Shown here in pieces: positions 1-12,110 of a DNA stretch of 27,523 bases. The position numbers were made by a program, and so were the translations under genes. The notes beneath the pieces were generated by a model. It was not told the origin of the DNA and did no database searches. It was given only the letters and a program-made list of their open reading frames with translations. How positions within the stretch are numbered: position 1 is the stretch's first letter; the number at the start of each line of letters is the position of its first letter. This DNA is from Tritrichomonas musculus (lineage: Eukaryota; Parabasalia; Tritrichomonadida; Tritrichomonadidae): positions 1 through 27,523 of the forward strand of contig JAPFFF010000291.1 of assembly GCA_039105265.1 (NCBI GenBank), read 5' to 3'.

Positions 1-3000
1 TGCAGTTCTTGTTGCATCTTAATATTAAACGGCAGTTCTCGTTGCATTTGATGATTCAACTGCAGTTCTCGTTGAATCTGATGATTCAACTGCAGTTCTC
101 GTTGAATCTGATGATTCAACTGCAGTTGTCGTTGCATCTGATGATTCAACTGCAGTTCTCGTTGAATCTGATGATTCAACTGCAGTTCTCGTTGCATCTG
201 ATGATTCAACTGCAGTTCTCGTTGCATCTGATGATTCAACTGCAGTTCTCGTTGCATCTGATGATTCAACTGCAGTTGTCGTTGCATCTGATGATTCAAC
301 TGCAGTTCTCGTTGAATCTGATGATTCAACTGCAGTTCTCGTTGAATCTGATGATTCAACTGCAGTTCTCGTTGCATCTGATGATTCAACTGCAGTTCTC
401 GTTGCATCTGATGATTCAACTGCAGTTCTTGTTTCATCTTATTATTAAACTGCAGTTCTCGTTGCATCTGATGATTCAACTGCAGTTCTCGTTGCATCTG
501 ATGATTCAACTGCAGTTCTCGTTGCATCTGATGATTCAACTGCAGTTCTCGTTGCATCTGATGATTCAACTGCAGTTCTCGTTGCATCTGATGATTCAAC
601 TGCAGTTGTCGTTGCATCTGATGATTCAACTGCAGTTCTCGTTGAATCTGATGATTCAACTGCAGTTCTCGTTGCATCTGATGATTCAACTGCAGTTCTC
701 GTTGCATCTGATGATTCAACTGCAGTTCTCGTTGCATCTGATGATTCAACTGCAGTTCTCGTTGCATCTGATGATTCAACTGCAGTTCTCGTTGCATCTG
801 ATGATTCAACTGCAGTTGTCGTTGCATCTGATGATTCAACTGCAGTTGTCGTTGCATCTGATGATTCAACTGCAGTTGTCGTTGCATCTGATGATTCAAC
901 TGCAGTTCTCGTTGAATCTGATGATTCAACTGCAGTTCTCGTTGCATCTGATGATTCAACTGCAGTTCTCGTTGAATCTGATGATTCAACTGCAGTTCTC
1001 GTTGCATCTGATGATTCAACTGCAGTTCTCGTTGAATCTGATGATTCAACTGCAGTTCTCGTTGCATCTGATGATTCAACTGCAGTTCTCGTTGCATCTG
1101 ATGATTCAACTGCAGTTCTCGTTGAATCTGATGATTCAACTGTAGTTCTCGTTGAATCTGATGATTCAACTGCAGTTCTCGTTGAATCTGATGATTCAAC
1201 TGCAGTTCTCGTTGAATCTGATGATTCAACTGTAGTTCTCGTTGAATCTGATGATTCAACTGCAGTTCTCGTTGAATCTGATGGTTCAACTGCAGTTCTC
1301 GTTGAATCTGATGATTCAACTGTAGTTCTAGTTGCATCTGATGATTCAACTGCAGTTCTCGTTGCATCTGATGATTCAACTGCAGTTCTCGTTGCATCTG
1401 ATGATTCAACTGCAGTTCTCGTTGCATCTGATGATTCAACTGCAGTTGTCGTTGCATCTGATGATTCAACTGCAGTTCTCGTTGAATCTGATGATTCAAC
1501 TGCAGTTCTCGTTGCATCTGATGATTCAACTGCAGTTCTCGTTGCATCTGATGATTCAACTGCAGTTCTCGTTGCATCTGATGATTCAACTGCAGTTCTC
1601 GTTGCATCTGATGATTCAACTGCAGTTCTCGTTGCATCTGATGATTCAACTGCAGTTCTCGTTGCATCTGATGATTCAACTGCAGTTCTCGTTGCATCTG
1701 ATGATTCAACTGCAGTTGTCGTTGCATCTGATGATTCAACTGCAGTTCTCGTTGAATCTGATGATTCAACTGCAGTTCTCGTTGCATCTGATGATTCAAC
1801 TGCAGTTCTCGTTGAATCTGATGATTCAACTGCAGTTCTCGTTGAATCTGATGATTCAACTGCAGTTCTCGTTGAATCTGATGATTCAACTGCAGTTGTC
1901 GTTGTATCTGATGATTCAACTGCAGTTCTTGTTGCATCTTAATATTAAACGGCAGTTCTCGTTGCATTTGATGATTCAACTGCAGTTCTCGTTGAATCTG
2001 ATGATTCAACTGCAGTTCTCGTTGAATCTGATGATTCAACTGCAGTTCTCGTTGAATCTGATGGTTCAACTGCAGTTCTCGTTGAATCTGATGATTCAAC
2101 TGTAGTTCTCGTTGCATCTGATGATTCAACTGCAGTTCTCGTTGCATCTGATGATTCAACTGCAGTTCTCGTTGAATCTGATGATTCAACTGTAGTTCTC
2201 GTTGAATCTGATGATTCAACTGCAGTTCTCGTTGAATCTGATGGTTCAACTGCAGTTCTCGTTGAATCTGATGATTCAACTGCAGTTCTCGTTGAATCTG
2301 ATGATTCAACTGCAGTTCTCGTTGAATCTGATGATTCAACTGTAGTTCTCGTTGAATCTGATGATTCAACTGCAGTTCTCGTTGAATCTGATGGTTCAAC
2401 TGCAGTTCTCGTTGAATCTGATGATTCAACTGTAGTTCTCGTTGAATCTGATGATTCAACTGCAGTTCTCGTTGAATCTGATGATTCAACTGTAGTTCTC
2501 GTTGAATCTGATGATTCAACTGCAGTTCTCGTTGAATCTGATGGTTCAACTGCAGTTCTCGTTGAATCTGATGATTCAACTGTAGTTCTCGTTGAATCTG
2601 ATGATTCAACTGCAGTTCTCGTTGAATCTGATGATTCAACTGTAGTTCTCGTTGAATCTGATGATTCAACTGCAGTTCTCGTTGAATCTGATGATTCAAC
2701 TGCAGTTCTCGTTGCATCTGATGATTCAACTGCAGTTCTCGTTGAATCTGATGATTCAACTGCAGTTCTCGTTGAATCTGATGATTCAACTGCAGTTCTC
2801 GTTGAATCTGATGATTCAACTGCAGTTGTCGTTGCATCTGATGATTCAACTGCAGTTCTTGTTGCATCTTAATATTAAACGGCAGTTCTCGTTGCATTTG
2901 ATGATTCAACTGCAGTTCTCGTTGAATCTGATGATTCAACTGCAGTTCTCGTTGAATCTGATGATTCAACTGCAGTTGTCGTTGCATCTGATGATTCAAC

Positions 3001-5760
3001 TGCAGTTCTCGTTGAATCTGATGATTCAACTGCAGTTCTCGTTGCATCTGATGATTCAACTGCAGTTCTCGTTGCATCTGATGATTCAACTGCAGTTCTC
3101 GTTGAATCTGATGATTCAACTGTAGTTCTCGTTGAATCTGATGATTCAACTGCAGTTCTCGTTGAATCTGATGATTCAACTGCAGTTCTCGTTGAATCTG
3201 ATGATTCAACTGTAGTTCTCGTTGAATCTGATGATTCAACTGCAGTTCTCGTTGAATCTGATGGTTCAACTGCAGTTCTCGTTGAATCTGATGATTCAAC
3301 TGTAGTTCTCGTTGAATCTGATGATTCAACTGCAGTTCTCGTTGAATCTGATGGTTCAACTGCAGTTCTCGTTGAATCTGATGATTCAACTGTAGTTCTC
3401 GTTGAATCTGATGATTCAACTGCAGTTCTCGTTGAATCTGATGGTTCAACTGCAGTTCTCGTTGAATCTGATGATTCAACTGTAGTTCTCGTTGCATCTG
3501 ATGATTCAACTGCAGTTCTCGTTGCATCTGATGATTCAACTGCAGTTCTCGTTGCATCTGATGATTCAACTGCAGTTGTCGTTGCATCTGATGATTCAAC
3601 TGCAGTTCTCGTTGAATCTGATGATTCAACTGCAGTTCTCGTTGCATCTGATGATTCAACTGCAGTTCTCGTTGCATCTGATGATTCAACTGCAGTTCTC
3701 GTTGCATCTGATGATTCAACTGCAGTTCTCGTTGCATCTGATGATTCAACTGCAGTTCTCGTTGCATCTGATGATTCAACTGCAGTTGTCGTTGCATCTG
3801 ATGATTCAACTGCAGTTGTCGTTGCATCTGATGATTCAACTGCAGTTGTCGTTGCATCTGATGATTCAACTGCAGTTCTCGTTGAATCTGATGATTCAAC
3901 TGCAGTTCTCGTTGCATCTGATGATTCAACTGCAGTTCTCGTTGAATCTGATGATTCAACTGTAGTTCTCGTTGAATCTGATGATTCAACTGCAGTTCTC
4001 GTTGAATCTGATGATTCAACTGTAGTTCTCGTTGAATCTGATGGTTCAACTGCAGTTCTCGTTGAATCTGATGATTCAACTGTAGTTCTCGTTGCATCTG
4101 ATGATTCAACTGCAGTTCTCGTTGCATCTGATGATTCAACTGCAGTTCTCGTTGCATCTGATGATTCAACTGCAGTTCTCGTTGCATCTGATGATTCAAC
4201 TGCAGTTGTCGTTGCATCTGATGATTCAACTGCAGTTCTCGTTGAATCTGATGATTCAACTGCAGTTCTCGTTGCATCTGATGATTCAACTGCAGTTCTC
4301 GTTGCATCTGATGATTCAACTGCAGTTCTCGTTGCATCTGATGATTCAACTGCAGTTCTCGTTGCATCTGATGATTCAACTGCAGTTGTCGTTGCATCTG
4401 ATGATTCAACTGCAGTTCTCGTTGAATCTGATGATTCAACTGCAGTTCTCGTTGCATCTGATGATTCAACTGCAGTTCTCGTTGAATCTGATGATTCAAC
4501 TGCAGTTCTCGTTGAATCTGATGATTCAACTGCAGTTCTCGTTGAATCTGATGATTCAACTGCAGTTGTCGTTGCATCTGATGATTCAACTGCAGTTCTT
4601 GTTGCATCTTAATATTAAACGGCAGTTCTCGTTGCATTTGATGATTCAACTGCAGTTCTCGTTGAATCTGATGATTCAACTGCAGTTCTCGTTGAATCTG
4701 ATGATTCAACTGCAGTTGTCGTTGCATCTGATGATTCAACTGCAGTTCTCGTTGAATCTGATGATTCAACTGCAGTTCTCGTTGCATCTGATGATTCAAC
4801 TGCAGTTCTCGTTGCATCTGATGATTCAACTGCAGTTCTCGTTGAATCTGATGATTCAACTGTAGTTCTCGTTGAATCTGATGATTCAACTGCAGTTCTC
4901 GTTGAATCTGATGATTCAACTGCAGTTCTCGTTGAATCTGATGATTCAACTGTAGTTCTCGTTGAATCTGATGATTCAACTGCAGTTCTCGTTGAATCTG
5001 ATGGTTCAACTGCAGTTCTCGTTGAATCTGATGATTCAACTGTAGTTCTCGTTGAATCTGATGATTCAACTGCAGTTCTCGTTGAATCTGATGGTTCAAC
5101 TGCAGTTCTCGTTGAATCTGATGATTCAACTGTAGTTCTCGTTGAATCTGATGATTCAACTGCAGTTCTCGTTGAATCTGATGGTTCAACTGCAGTTCTC
5201 GTTGAATCTGATGATTCAACTGTAGTTCTCGTTGCATCTGATGATTCAACTGCAGTTCTCGTTGCATCTGATGATTCAACTGCAGTTCTCGTTGCATCTG
5301 ATGATTCAACTGCAGTTCTCGTTGAATCTGATGATTCAACTGCAGTTCTCGTTGCATCTGATGATTCAACTGCAGTTCTCGTTGCATCTGATGATTCAAC
5401 TGCAGTTCTCGTTGCATCTGATGATTCAACTGCAGTTCTCGTTGCATCTGATGATTCAACTGCAGTTCTCGTTGCATCTGATGATTCAACTGCAGTTCTC
5501 GTTGCATCTGATGATTCAACTGCAGTTGTCGTTGCATCTGATGATTCAACTGCAGTTGTCGTTGCATCTGATGATTCAACTGCAGTTCTCGTTGAATCTG
5601 ATGATTCAACTGCAGTTCTCGTTGCATCTGATGATTCAACTGCAGTTCTCGTTGAATCTGATGATTCAACTGCAGTTCTCGTTGAATCTGATGATTCAAC
5701 TGCAGTTCTCGTTGAATCTGATGATTCAACTGCAGTTGTCGTTGCATCTGATGATTCAAC
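1..5760. repeat. Higher-order repeat copy A, 5,760 bp (192 units)
   Basis: K1 landmark units (aatatta followed by ggcag) lie at 1, 1921, 2851 and 4591, giving spacings of 1920, 930, 1740 and 1170 bp to the next copy. Further single landmarks are a K2 unit at 421, a ttcta unit at 1321 and a gttgtat unit at 1891. Every one recurs exactly 5,760 bp later. Within the copy, blocks rich in C and G units alternate with t-unit domains (1141-1350, 2101-2670, 3121-3510, 3961-4110, 4861-5250). The left boundary is arbitrary because the window starts here. Confidence 0.93.
2671..5310. repeat. Nested 900-bp sub-repeat with 1,740-bp spacing inside copy A
   Basis: Thirty units at 2671-3570 match the unit order at 4411-5310. 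The match includes the K1 unit (2851 and 4591), the ggcag unit after it, and the whole t-unit domain (3121-3510 and 4861-5250). The match ends at 3571 (G unit) against 5311 (N unit) and begins after 2641 (t-unit) against 4381 (G unit). Copies B and C carry the same nested pair, so this duplication is older than the 5,760-bp amplification. Confidence 0.85.
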
Positions 5761-8700
5761 TGCAGTTCTTGTTGCATCTTAATATTAAACGGCAGTTCTC
5801 GTTGCATTTGATGATTCAACTGCAGTTCTCGTTGAATCTGATGATTCAACTGCAGTTCTCGTTGAATCTGATGATTCAACTGCAGTTGTCGTTGCATCTG
5901 ATGATTCAACTGCAGTTCTCGTTGAATCTGATGATTCAACTGCAGTTCTCGTTGCATCTGATGATTCAACTGCAGTTCTCGTTGCATCTGATGATTCAAC
6001 TGCAGTTCTCGTTGCATCTGATGATTCAACTGCAGTTGTCGTTGCATCTGATGATTCAACTGCAGTTCTCGTTGAATCTGATGATTCAACTGCAGTTCTC
6101 GTTGAATCTGATGATTCAACTGCAGTTCTCGTTGCATCTGATGATTCAACTGCAGTTCTCGTTGCATCTGATGATTCAACTGCAGTTCTTGTTTCATCTT
6201 ATTATTAAACTGCAGTTCTCGTTGCATCTGATGATTCAACTGCAGTTCTCGTTGCATCTGATGATTCAACTGCAGTTCTCGTTGCATCTGATGATTCAAC
6301 TGCAGTTCTCGTTGCATCTGATGATTCAACTGCAGTTCTCGTTGCATCTGATGATTCAACTGCAGTTGTCGTTGCATCTGATGATTCAACTGCAGTTCTC
6401 GTTGAATCTGATGATTCAACTGCAGTTCTCGTTGCATCTGATGATTCAACTGCAGTTCTCGTTGCATCTGATGATTCAACTGCAGTTCTCGTTGCATCTG
6501 ATGATTCAACTGCAGTTCTCGTTGCATCTGATGATTCAACTGCAGTTCTCGTTGCATCTGATGATTCAACTGCAGTTGTCGTTGCATCTGATGATTCAAC
6601 TGCAGTTGTCGTTGCATCTGATGATTCAACTGCAGTTGTCGTTGCATCTGATGATTCAACTGCAGTTCTCGTTGAATCTGATGATTCAACTGCAGTTCTC
6701 GTTGCATCTGATGATTCAACTGCAGTTCTCGTTGAATCTGATGATTCAACTGCAGTTCTCGTTGCATCTGATGATTCAACTGCAGTTCTCGTTGAATCTG
6801 ATGATTCAACTGCAGTTCTCGTTGCATCTGATGATTCAACTGCAGTTCTCGTTGCATCTGATGATTCAACTGCAGTTCTCGTTGAATCTGATGATTCAAC
6901 TGTAGTTCTCGTTGAATCTGATGATTCAACTGCAGTTCTCGTTGAATCTGATGATTCAACTGCAGTTCTCGTTGAATCTGATGATTCAACTGTAGTTCTC
7001 GTTGAATCTGATGATTCAACTGCAGTTCTCGTTGAATCTGATGGTTCAACTGCAGTTCTCGTTGAATCTGATGATTCAACTGTAGTTCTAGTTGCATCTG
7101 ATGATTCAACTGCAGTTCTCGTTGCATCTGATGATTCAACTGCAGTTCTCGTTGCATCTGATGATTCAACTGCAGTTCTCGTTGCATCTGATGATTCAAC
7201 TGCAGTTGTCGTTGCATCTGATGATTCAACTGCAGTTCTCGTTGAATCTGATGATTCAACTGCAGTTCTCGTTGCATCTGATGATTCAACTGCAGTTCTC
7301 GTTGCATCTGATGATTCAACTGCAGTTCTCGTTGCATCTGATGATTCAACTGCAGTTCTCGTTGCATCTGATGATTCAACTGCAGTTCTCGTTGCATCTG
7401 ATGATTCAACTGCAGTTCTCGTTGCATCTGATGATTCAACTGCAGTTCTCGTTGCATCTGATGATTCAACTGCAGTTGTCGTTGCATCTGATGATTCAAC
7501 TGCAGTTCTCGTTGAATCTGATGATTCAACTGCAGTTCTCGTTGCATCTGATGATTCAACTGCAGTTCTCGTTGAATCTGATGATTCAACTGCAGTTCTC
7601 GTTGAATCTGATGATTCAACTGCAGTTCTCGTTGAATCTGATGATTCAACTGCAGTTGTCGTTGTATCTGATGATTCAACTGCAGTTCTTGTTGCATCTT
7701 AATATTAAACGGCAGTTCTCGTTGCATTTGATGATTCAACTGCAGTTCTCGTTGAATCTGATGATTCAACTGCAGTTCTCGTTGAATCTGATGATTCAAC
7801 TGCAGTTCTCGTTGAATCTGATGGTTCAACTGCAGTTCTCGTTGAATCTGATGATTCAACTGTAGTTCTCGTTGCATCTGATGATTCAACTGCAGTTCTC
7901 GTTGCATCTGATGATTCAACTGCAGTTCTCGTTGAATCTGATGATTCAACTGTAGTTCTCGTTGAATCTGATGATTCAACTGCAGTTCTCGTTGAATCTG
8001 ATGGTTCAACTGCAGTTCTCGTTGAATCTGATGATTCAACTGCAGTTCTCGTTGAATCTGATGATTCAACTGCAGTTCTCGTTGAATCTGATGATTCAAC
8101 TGTAGTTCTCGTTGAATCTGATGATTCAACTGCAGTTCTCGTTGAATCTGATGGTTCAACTGCAGTTCTCGTTGAATCTGATGATTCAACTGTAGTTCTC
8201 GTTGAATCTGATGATTCAACTGCAGTTCTCGTTGAATCTGATGATTCAACTGTAGTTCTCGTTGAATCTGATGATTCAACTGCAGTTCTCGTTGAATCTG
8301 ATGGTTCAACTGCAGTTCTCGTTGAATCTGATGATTCAACTGTAGTTCTCGTTGAATCTGATGATTCAACTGCAGTTCTCGTTGAATCTGATGATTCAAC
8401 TGTAGTTCTCGTTGAATCTGATGATTCAACTGCAGTTCTCGTTGAATCTGATGATTCAACTGCAGTTCTCGTTGCATCTGATGATTCAACTGCAGTTCTC
8501 GTTGAATCTGATGATTCAACTGCAGTTCTCGTTGAATCTGATGATTCAACTGCAGTTCTCGTTGAATCTGATGATTCAACTGCAGTTGTCGTTGCATCTG
8601 ATGATTCAACTGCAGTTCTTGTTGCATCTTAATATTAAACGGCAGTTCTCGTTGCATTTGATGATTCAACTGCAGTTCTCGTTGAATCTGATGATTCAAC

Positions 8701-11520
8701 TGCAGTTCTCGTTGAATCTGATGATTCAACTGCAGTTGTCGTTGCATCTGATGATTCAACTGCAGTTCTCGTTGAATCTGATGATTCAACTGCAGTTCTC
8801 GTTGCATCTGATGATTCAACTGCAGTTCTCGTTGCATCTGATGATTCAACTGCAGTTCTCGTTGAATCTGATGATTCAACTGTAGTTCTCGTTGAATCTG
8901 ATGATTCAACTGCAGTTCTCGTTGAATCTGATGATTCAACTGCAGTTCTCGTTGAATCTGATGATTCAACTGTAGTTCTCGTTGAATCTGATGATTCAAC
9001 TGCAGTTCTCGTTGAATCTGATGGTTCAACTGCAGTTCTCGTTGAATCTGATGATTCAACTGTAGTTCTCGTTGAATCTGATGATTCAACTGCAGTTCTC
9101 GTTGAATCTGATGGTTCAACTGCAGTTCTCGTTGAATCTGATGATTCAACTGTAGTTCTCGTTGAATCTGATGATTCAACTGCAGTTCTCGTTGAATCTG
9201 ATGGTTCAACTGCAGTTCTCGTTGAATCTGATGATTCAACTGTAGTTCTCGTTGCATCTGATGATTCAACTGCAGTTCTCGTTGCATCTGATGATTCAAC
9301 TGCAGTTCTCGTTGCATCTGATGATTCAACTGCAGTTGTCGTTGCATCTGATGATTCAACTGCAGTTCTCGTTGAATCTGATGATTCAACTGCAGTTCTC
9401 GTTGCATCTGATGATTCAACTGCAGTTCTCGTTGCATCTGATGATTCAACTGCAGTTCTCGTTGCATCTGATGATTCAACTGCAGTTCTCGTTGCATCTG
9501 ATGATTCAACTGCAGTTCTCGTTGCATCTGATGATTCAACTGCAGTTGTCGTTGCATCTGATGATTCAACTGCAGTTGTCGTTGCATCTGATGATTCAAC
9601 TGCAGTTGTCGTTGCATCTGATGATTCAACTGCAGTTCTCGTTGAATCTGATGATTCAACTGCAGTTCTCGTTGCATCTGATGATTCAACTGCAGTTCTC
9701 GTTGAATCTGATGATTCAACTGTAGTTCTCGTTGAATCTGATGATTCAACTGCAGTTCTCGTTGAATCTGATGATTCAACTGTAGTTCTCGTTGAATCTG
9801 ATGGTTCAACTGCAGTTCTCGTTGAATCTGATGATTCAACTGTAGTTCTCGTTGCATCTGATGATTCAACTGCAGTTCTCGTTGCATCTGATGATTCAAC
9901 TGCAGTTCTCGTTGCATCTGATGATTCAACTGCAGTTCTCGTTGCATCTGATGATTCAACTGCAGTTGTCGTTGCATCTGATGATTCAACTGCAGTTCTC
10001 GTTGAATCTGATGATTCAACTGCAGTTCTCGTTGCATCTGATGATTCAACTGCAGTTCTCGTTGCATCTGATGATTCAACTGCAGTTCTCGTTGCATCTG
10101 ATGATTCAACTGCAGTTCTCGTTGCATCTGATGATTCAACTGCAGTTGTCGTTGCATCTGATGATTCAACTGCAGTTCTCGTTGAATCTGATGATTCAAC
10201 TGCAGTTCTCGTTGCATCTGATGATTCAACTGCAGTTCTCGTTGAATCTGATGATTCAACTGCAGTTCTCGTTGAATCTGATGATTCAACTGCAGTTCTC
10301 GTTGAATCTGATGATTCAACTGCAGTTGTCGTTGCATCTGATGATTCAACTGCAGTTCTTGTTGCATCTTAATATTAAACGGCAGTTCTCGTTGCATTTG
10401 ATGATTCAACTGCAGTTCTCGTTGAATCTGATGATTCAACTGCAGTTCTCGTTGAATCTGATGATTCAACTGCAGTTGTCGTTGCATCTGATGATTCAAC
10501 TGCAGTTCTCGTTGAATCTGATGATTCAACTGCAGTTCTCGTTGCATCTGATGATTCAACTGCAGTTCTCGTTGCATCTGATGATTCAACTGCAGTTCTC
10601 GTTGAATCTGATGATTCAACTGTAGTTCTCGTTGAATCTGATGATTCAACTGCAGTTCTCGTTGAATCTGATGATTCAACTGCAGTTCTCGTTGAATCTG
10701 ATGATTCAACTGTAGTTCTCGTTGAATCTGATGATTCAACTGCAGTTCTCGTTGAATCTGATGGTTCAACTGCAGTTCTCGTTGAATCTGATGATTCAAC
10801 TGTAGTTCTCGTTGAATCTGATGATTCAACTGCAGTTCTCGTTGAATCTGATGGTTCAACTGCAGTTCTCGTTGAATCTGATGATTCAACTGTAGTTCTC
10901 GTTGAATCTGATGATTCAACTGCAGTTCTCGTTGAATCTGATGGTTCAACTGCAGTTCTCGTTGAATCTGATGATTCAACTGTAGTTCTCGTTGCATCTG
11001 ATGATTCAACTGCAGTTCTCGTTGCATCTGATGATTCAACTGCAGTTCTCGTTGCATCTGATGATTCAACTGCAGTTCTCGTTGAATCTGATGATTCAAC
11101 TGCAGTTCTCGTTGCATCTGATGATTCAACTGCAGTTCTCGTTGCATCTGATGATTCAACTGCAGTTCTCGTTGCATCTGATGATTCAACTGCAGTTCTC
11201 GTTGCATCTGATGATTCAACTGCAGTTCTCGTTGCATCTGATGATTCAACTGCAGTTCTCGTTGCATCTGATGATTCAACTGCAGTTGTCGTTGCATCTG
11301 ATGATTCAACTGCAGTTGTCGTTGCATCTGATGATTCAACTGCAGTTCTCGTTGAATCTGATGATTCAACTGCAGTTCTCGTTGCATCTGATGATTCAAC
11401 TGCAGTTCTCGTTGAATCTGATGATTCAACTGCAGTTCTCGTTGAATCTGATGATTCAACTGCAGTTCTCGTTGAATCTGATGATTCAACTGCAGTTGTC
11501 GTTGCATCTGATGATTCAAC
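5761..11520. repeat. Higher-order repeat copy B, 5,760 bp, direct tandem duplicate of copy A
   Basis: K1 units at 5761, 7681, 8611 and 10351, K2 at 6181, the ttcta unit at 7081 and the gttgtat unit at 7651 all match copy A at +5760. I compared the order of unit classes through the t-unit domains (for example 2041-2670 against 7801-8430, and 3961-4110 against 9721-9870) and found no difference. The copy ends at the K1 unit at 11521, which starts a third but shortened copy. Confidence 0.93.
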
Positions 11521-12110
11521 TGCAGTTCTTGTTGCATCTTAATATTAAACGGCAGTTCTCGTTGCATTTGATGATTCAACTGCAGTTCTCGTTGAATCTG
11601 ATGATTCAACTGCAGTTCTCGTTGAATCTGATGATTCAACTGCAGTTGTCGTTGCATCTGATGATTCAACTGCAGTTCTCGTTGAATCTGATGATTCAAC
11701 TGCAGTTCTCGTTGCATCTGATGATTCAACTGCAGTTCTCGTTGCATCTGATGATTCAACTGCAGTTCTCGTTGCATCTGATGATTCAACTGCAGTTGTC
11801 GTTGCATCTGATGATTCAACTGCAGTTCTTGTTTCATCTTATTATTAAACTGCAGTTCTCGTTGCATCTGATGATTCAACTGCAGTTCTCGTTGCATCTG
11901 ATGATTCAACTGCAGTTGTCGTTGCATCTGATGATTCAACTGCAGTTGTCGTTGCATCTGATGATTCAACTGCAGTTGTCGTTGCATCTGATGATTCAAC
12001 TGCAGTTCTCGTTGCATCTGATGATTCAACTGCAGTTGTCGTTGCATCTGATGATTCAACTGCAGTTCTCGTTGAATCTGATGATTCAACTGCAGTTCTC
12101 GTTGCATCTG
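11521..12110. repeat. Shortened third start of the higher-order repeat
   Basis: The first ten units (11521-11820: K1, ggcag C, N, N, G, N, C, C, C, G) match 1-300 and 5761-6060. Copies A and B then have N, N, C, C before the K2 unit, whereas here K2 follows directly at 11821. This fits the loss of four units (120 bp). After K2 the order is C, C, G, G, G, C, G, N, C, which differs from copies A and B. The block is repeated with the same unit order at 23528-24117. Confidence 0.85.

Noticed and set aside
451-1920. Plus-strand frame AV(L/V)V(E/A)SDDST and minus-strand frame VESSD(S/A)TRTA, open between K units and resembling Ser/Thr/Asp-rich surface-protein repeats
   Set aside because: Both contain TAA in every K unit and in every 14T (gtttaat) unit. 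Neither has an ATG in the repeat, and their boundaries follow repeat landmarks rather than gene signals.
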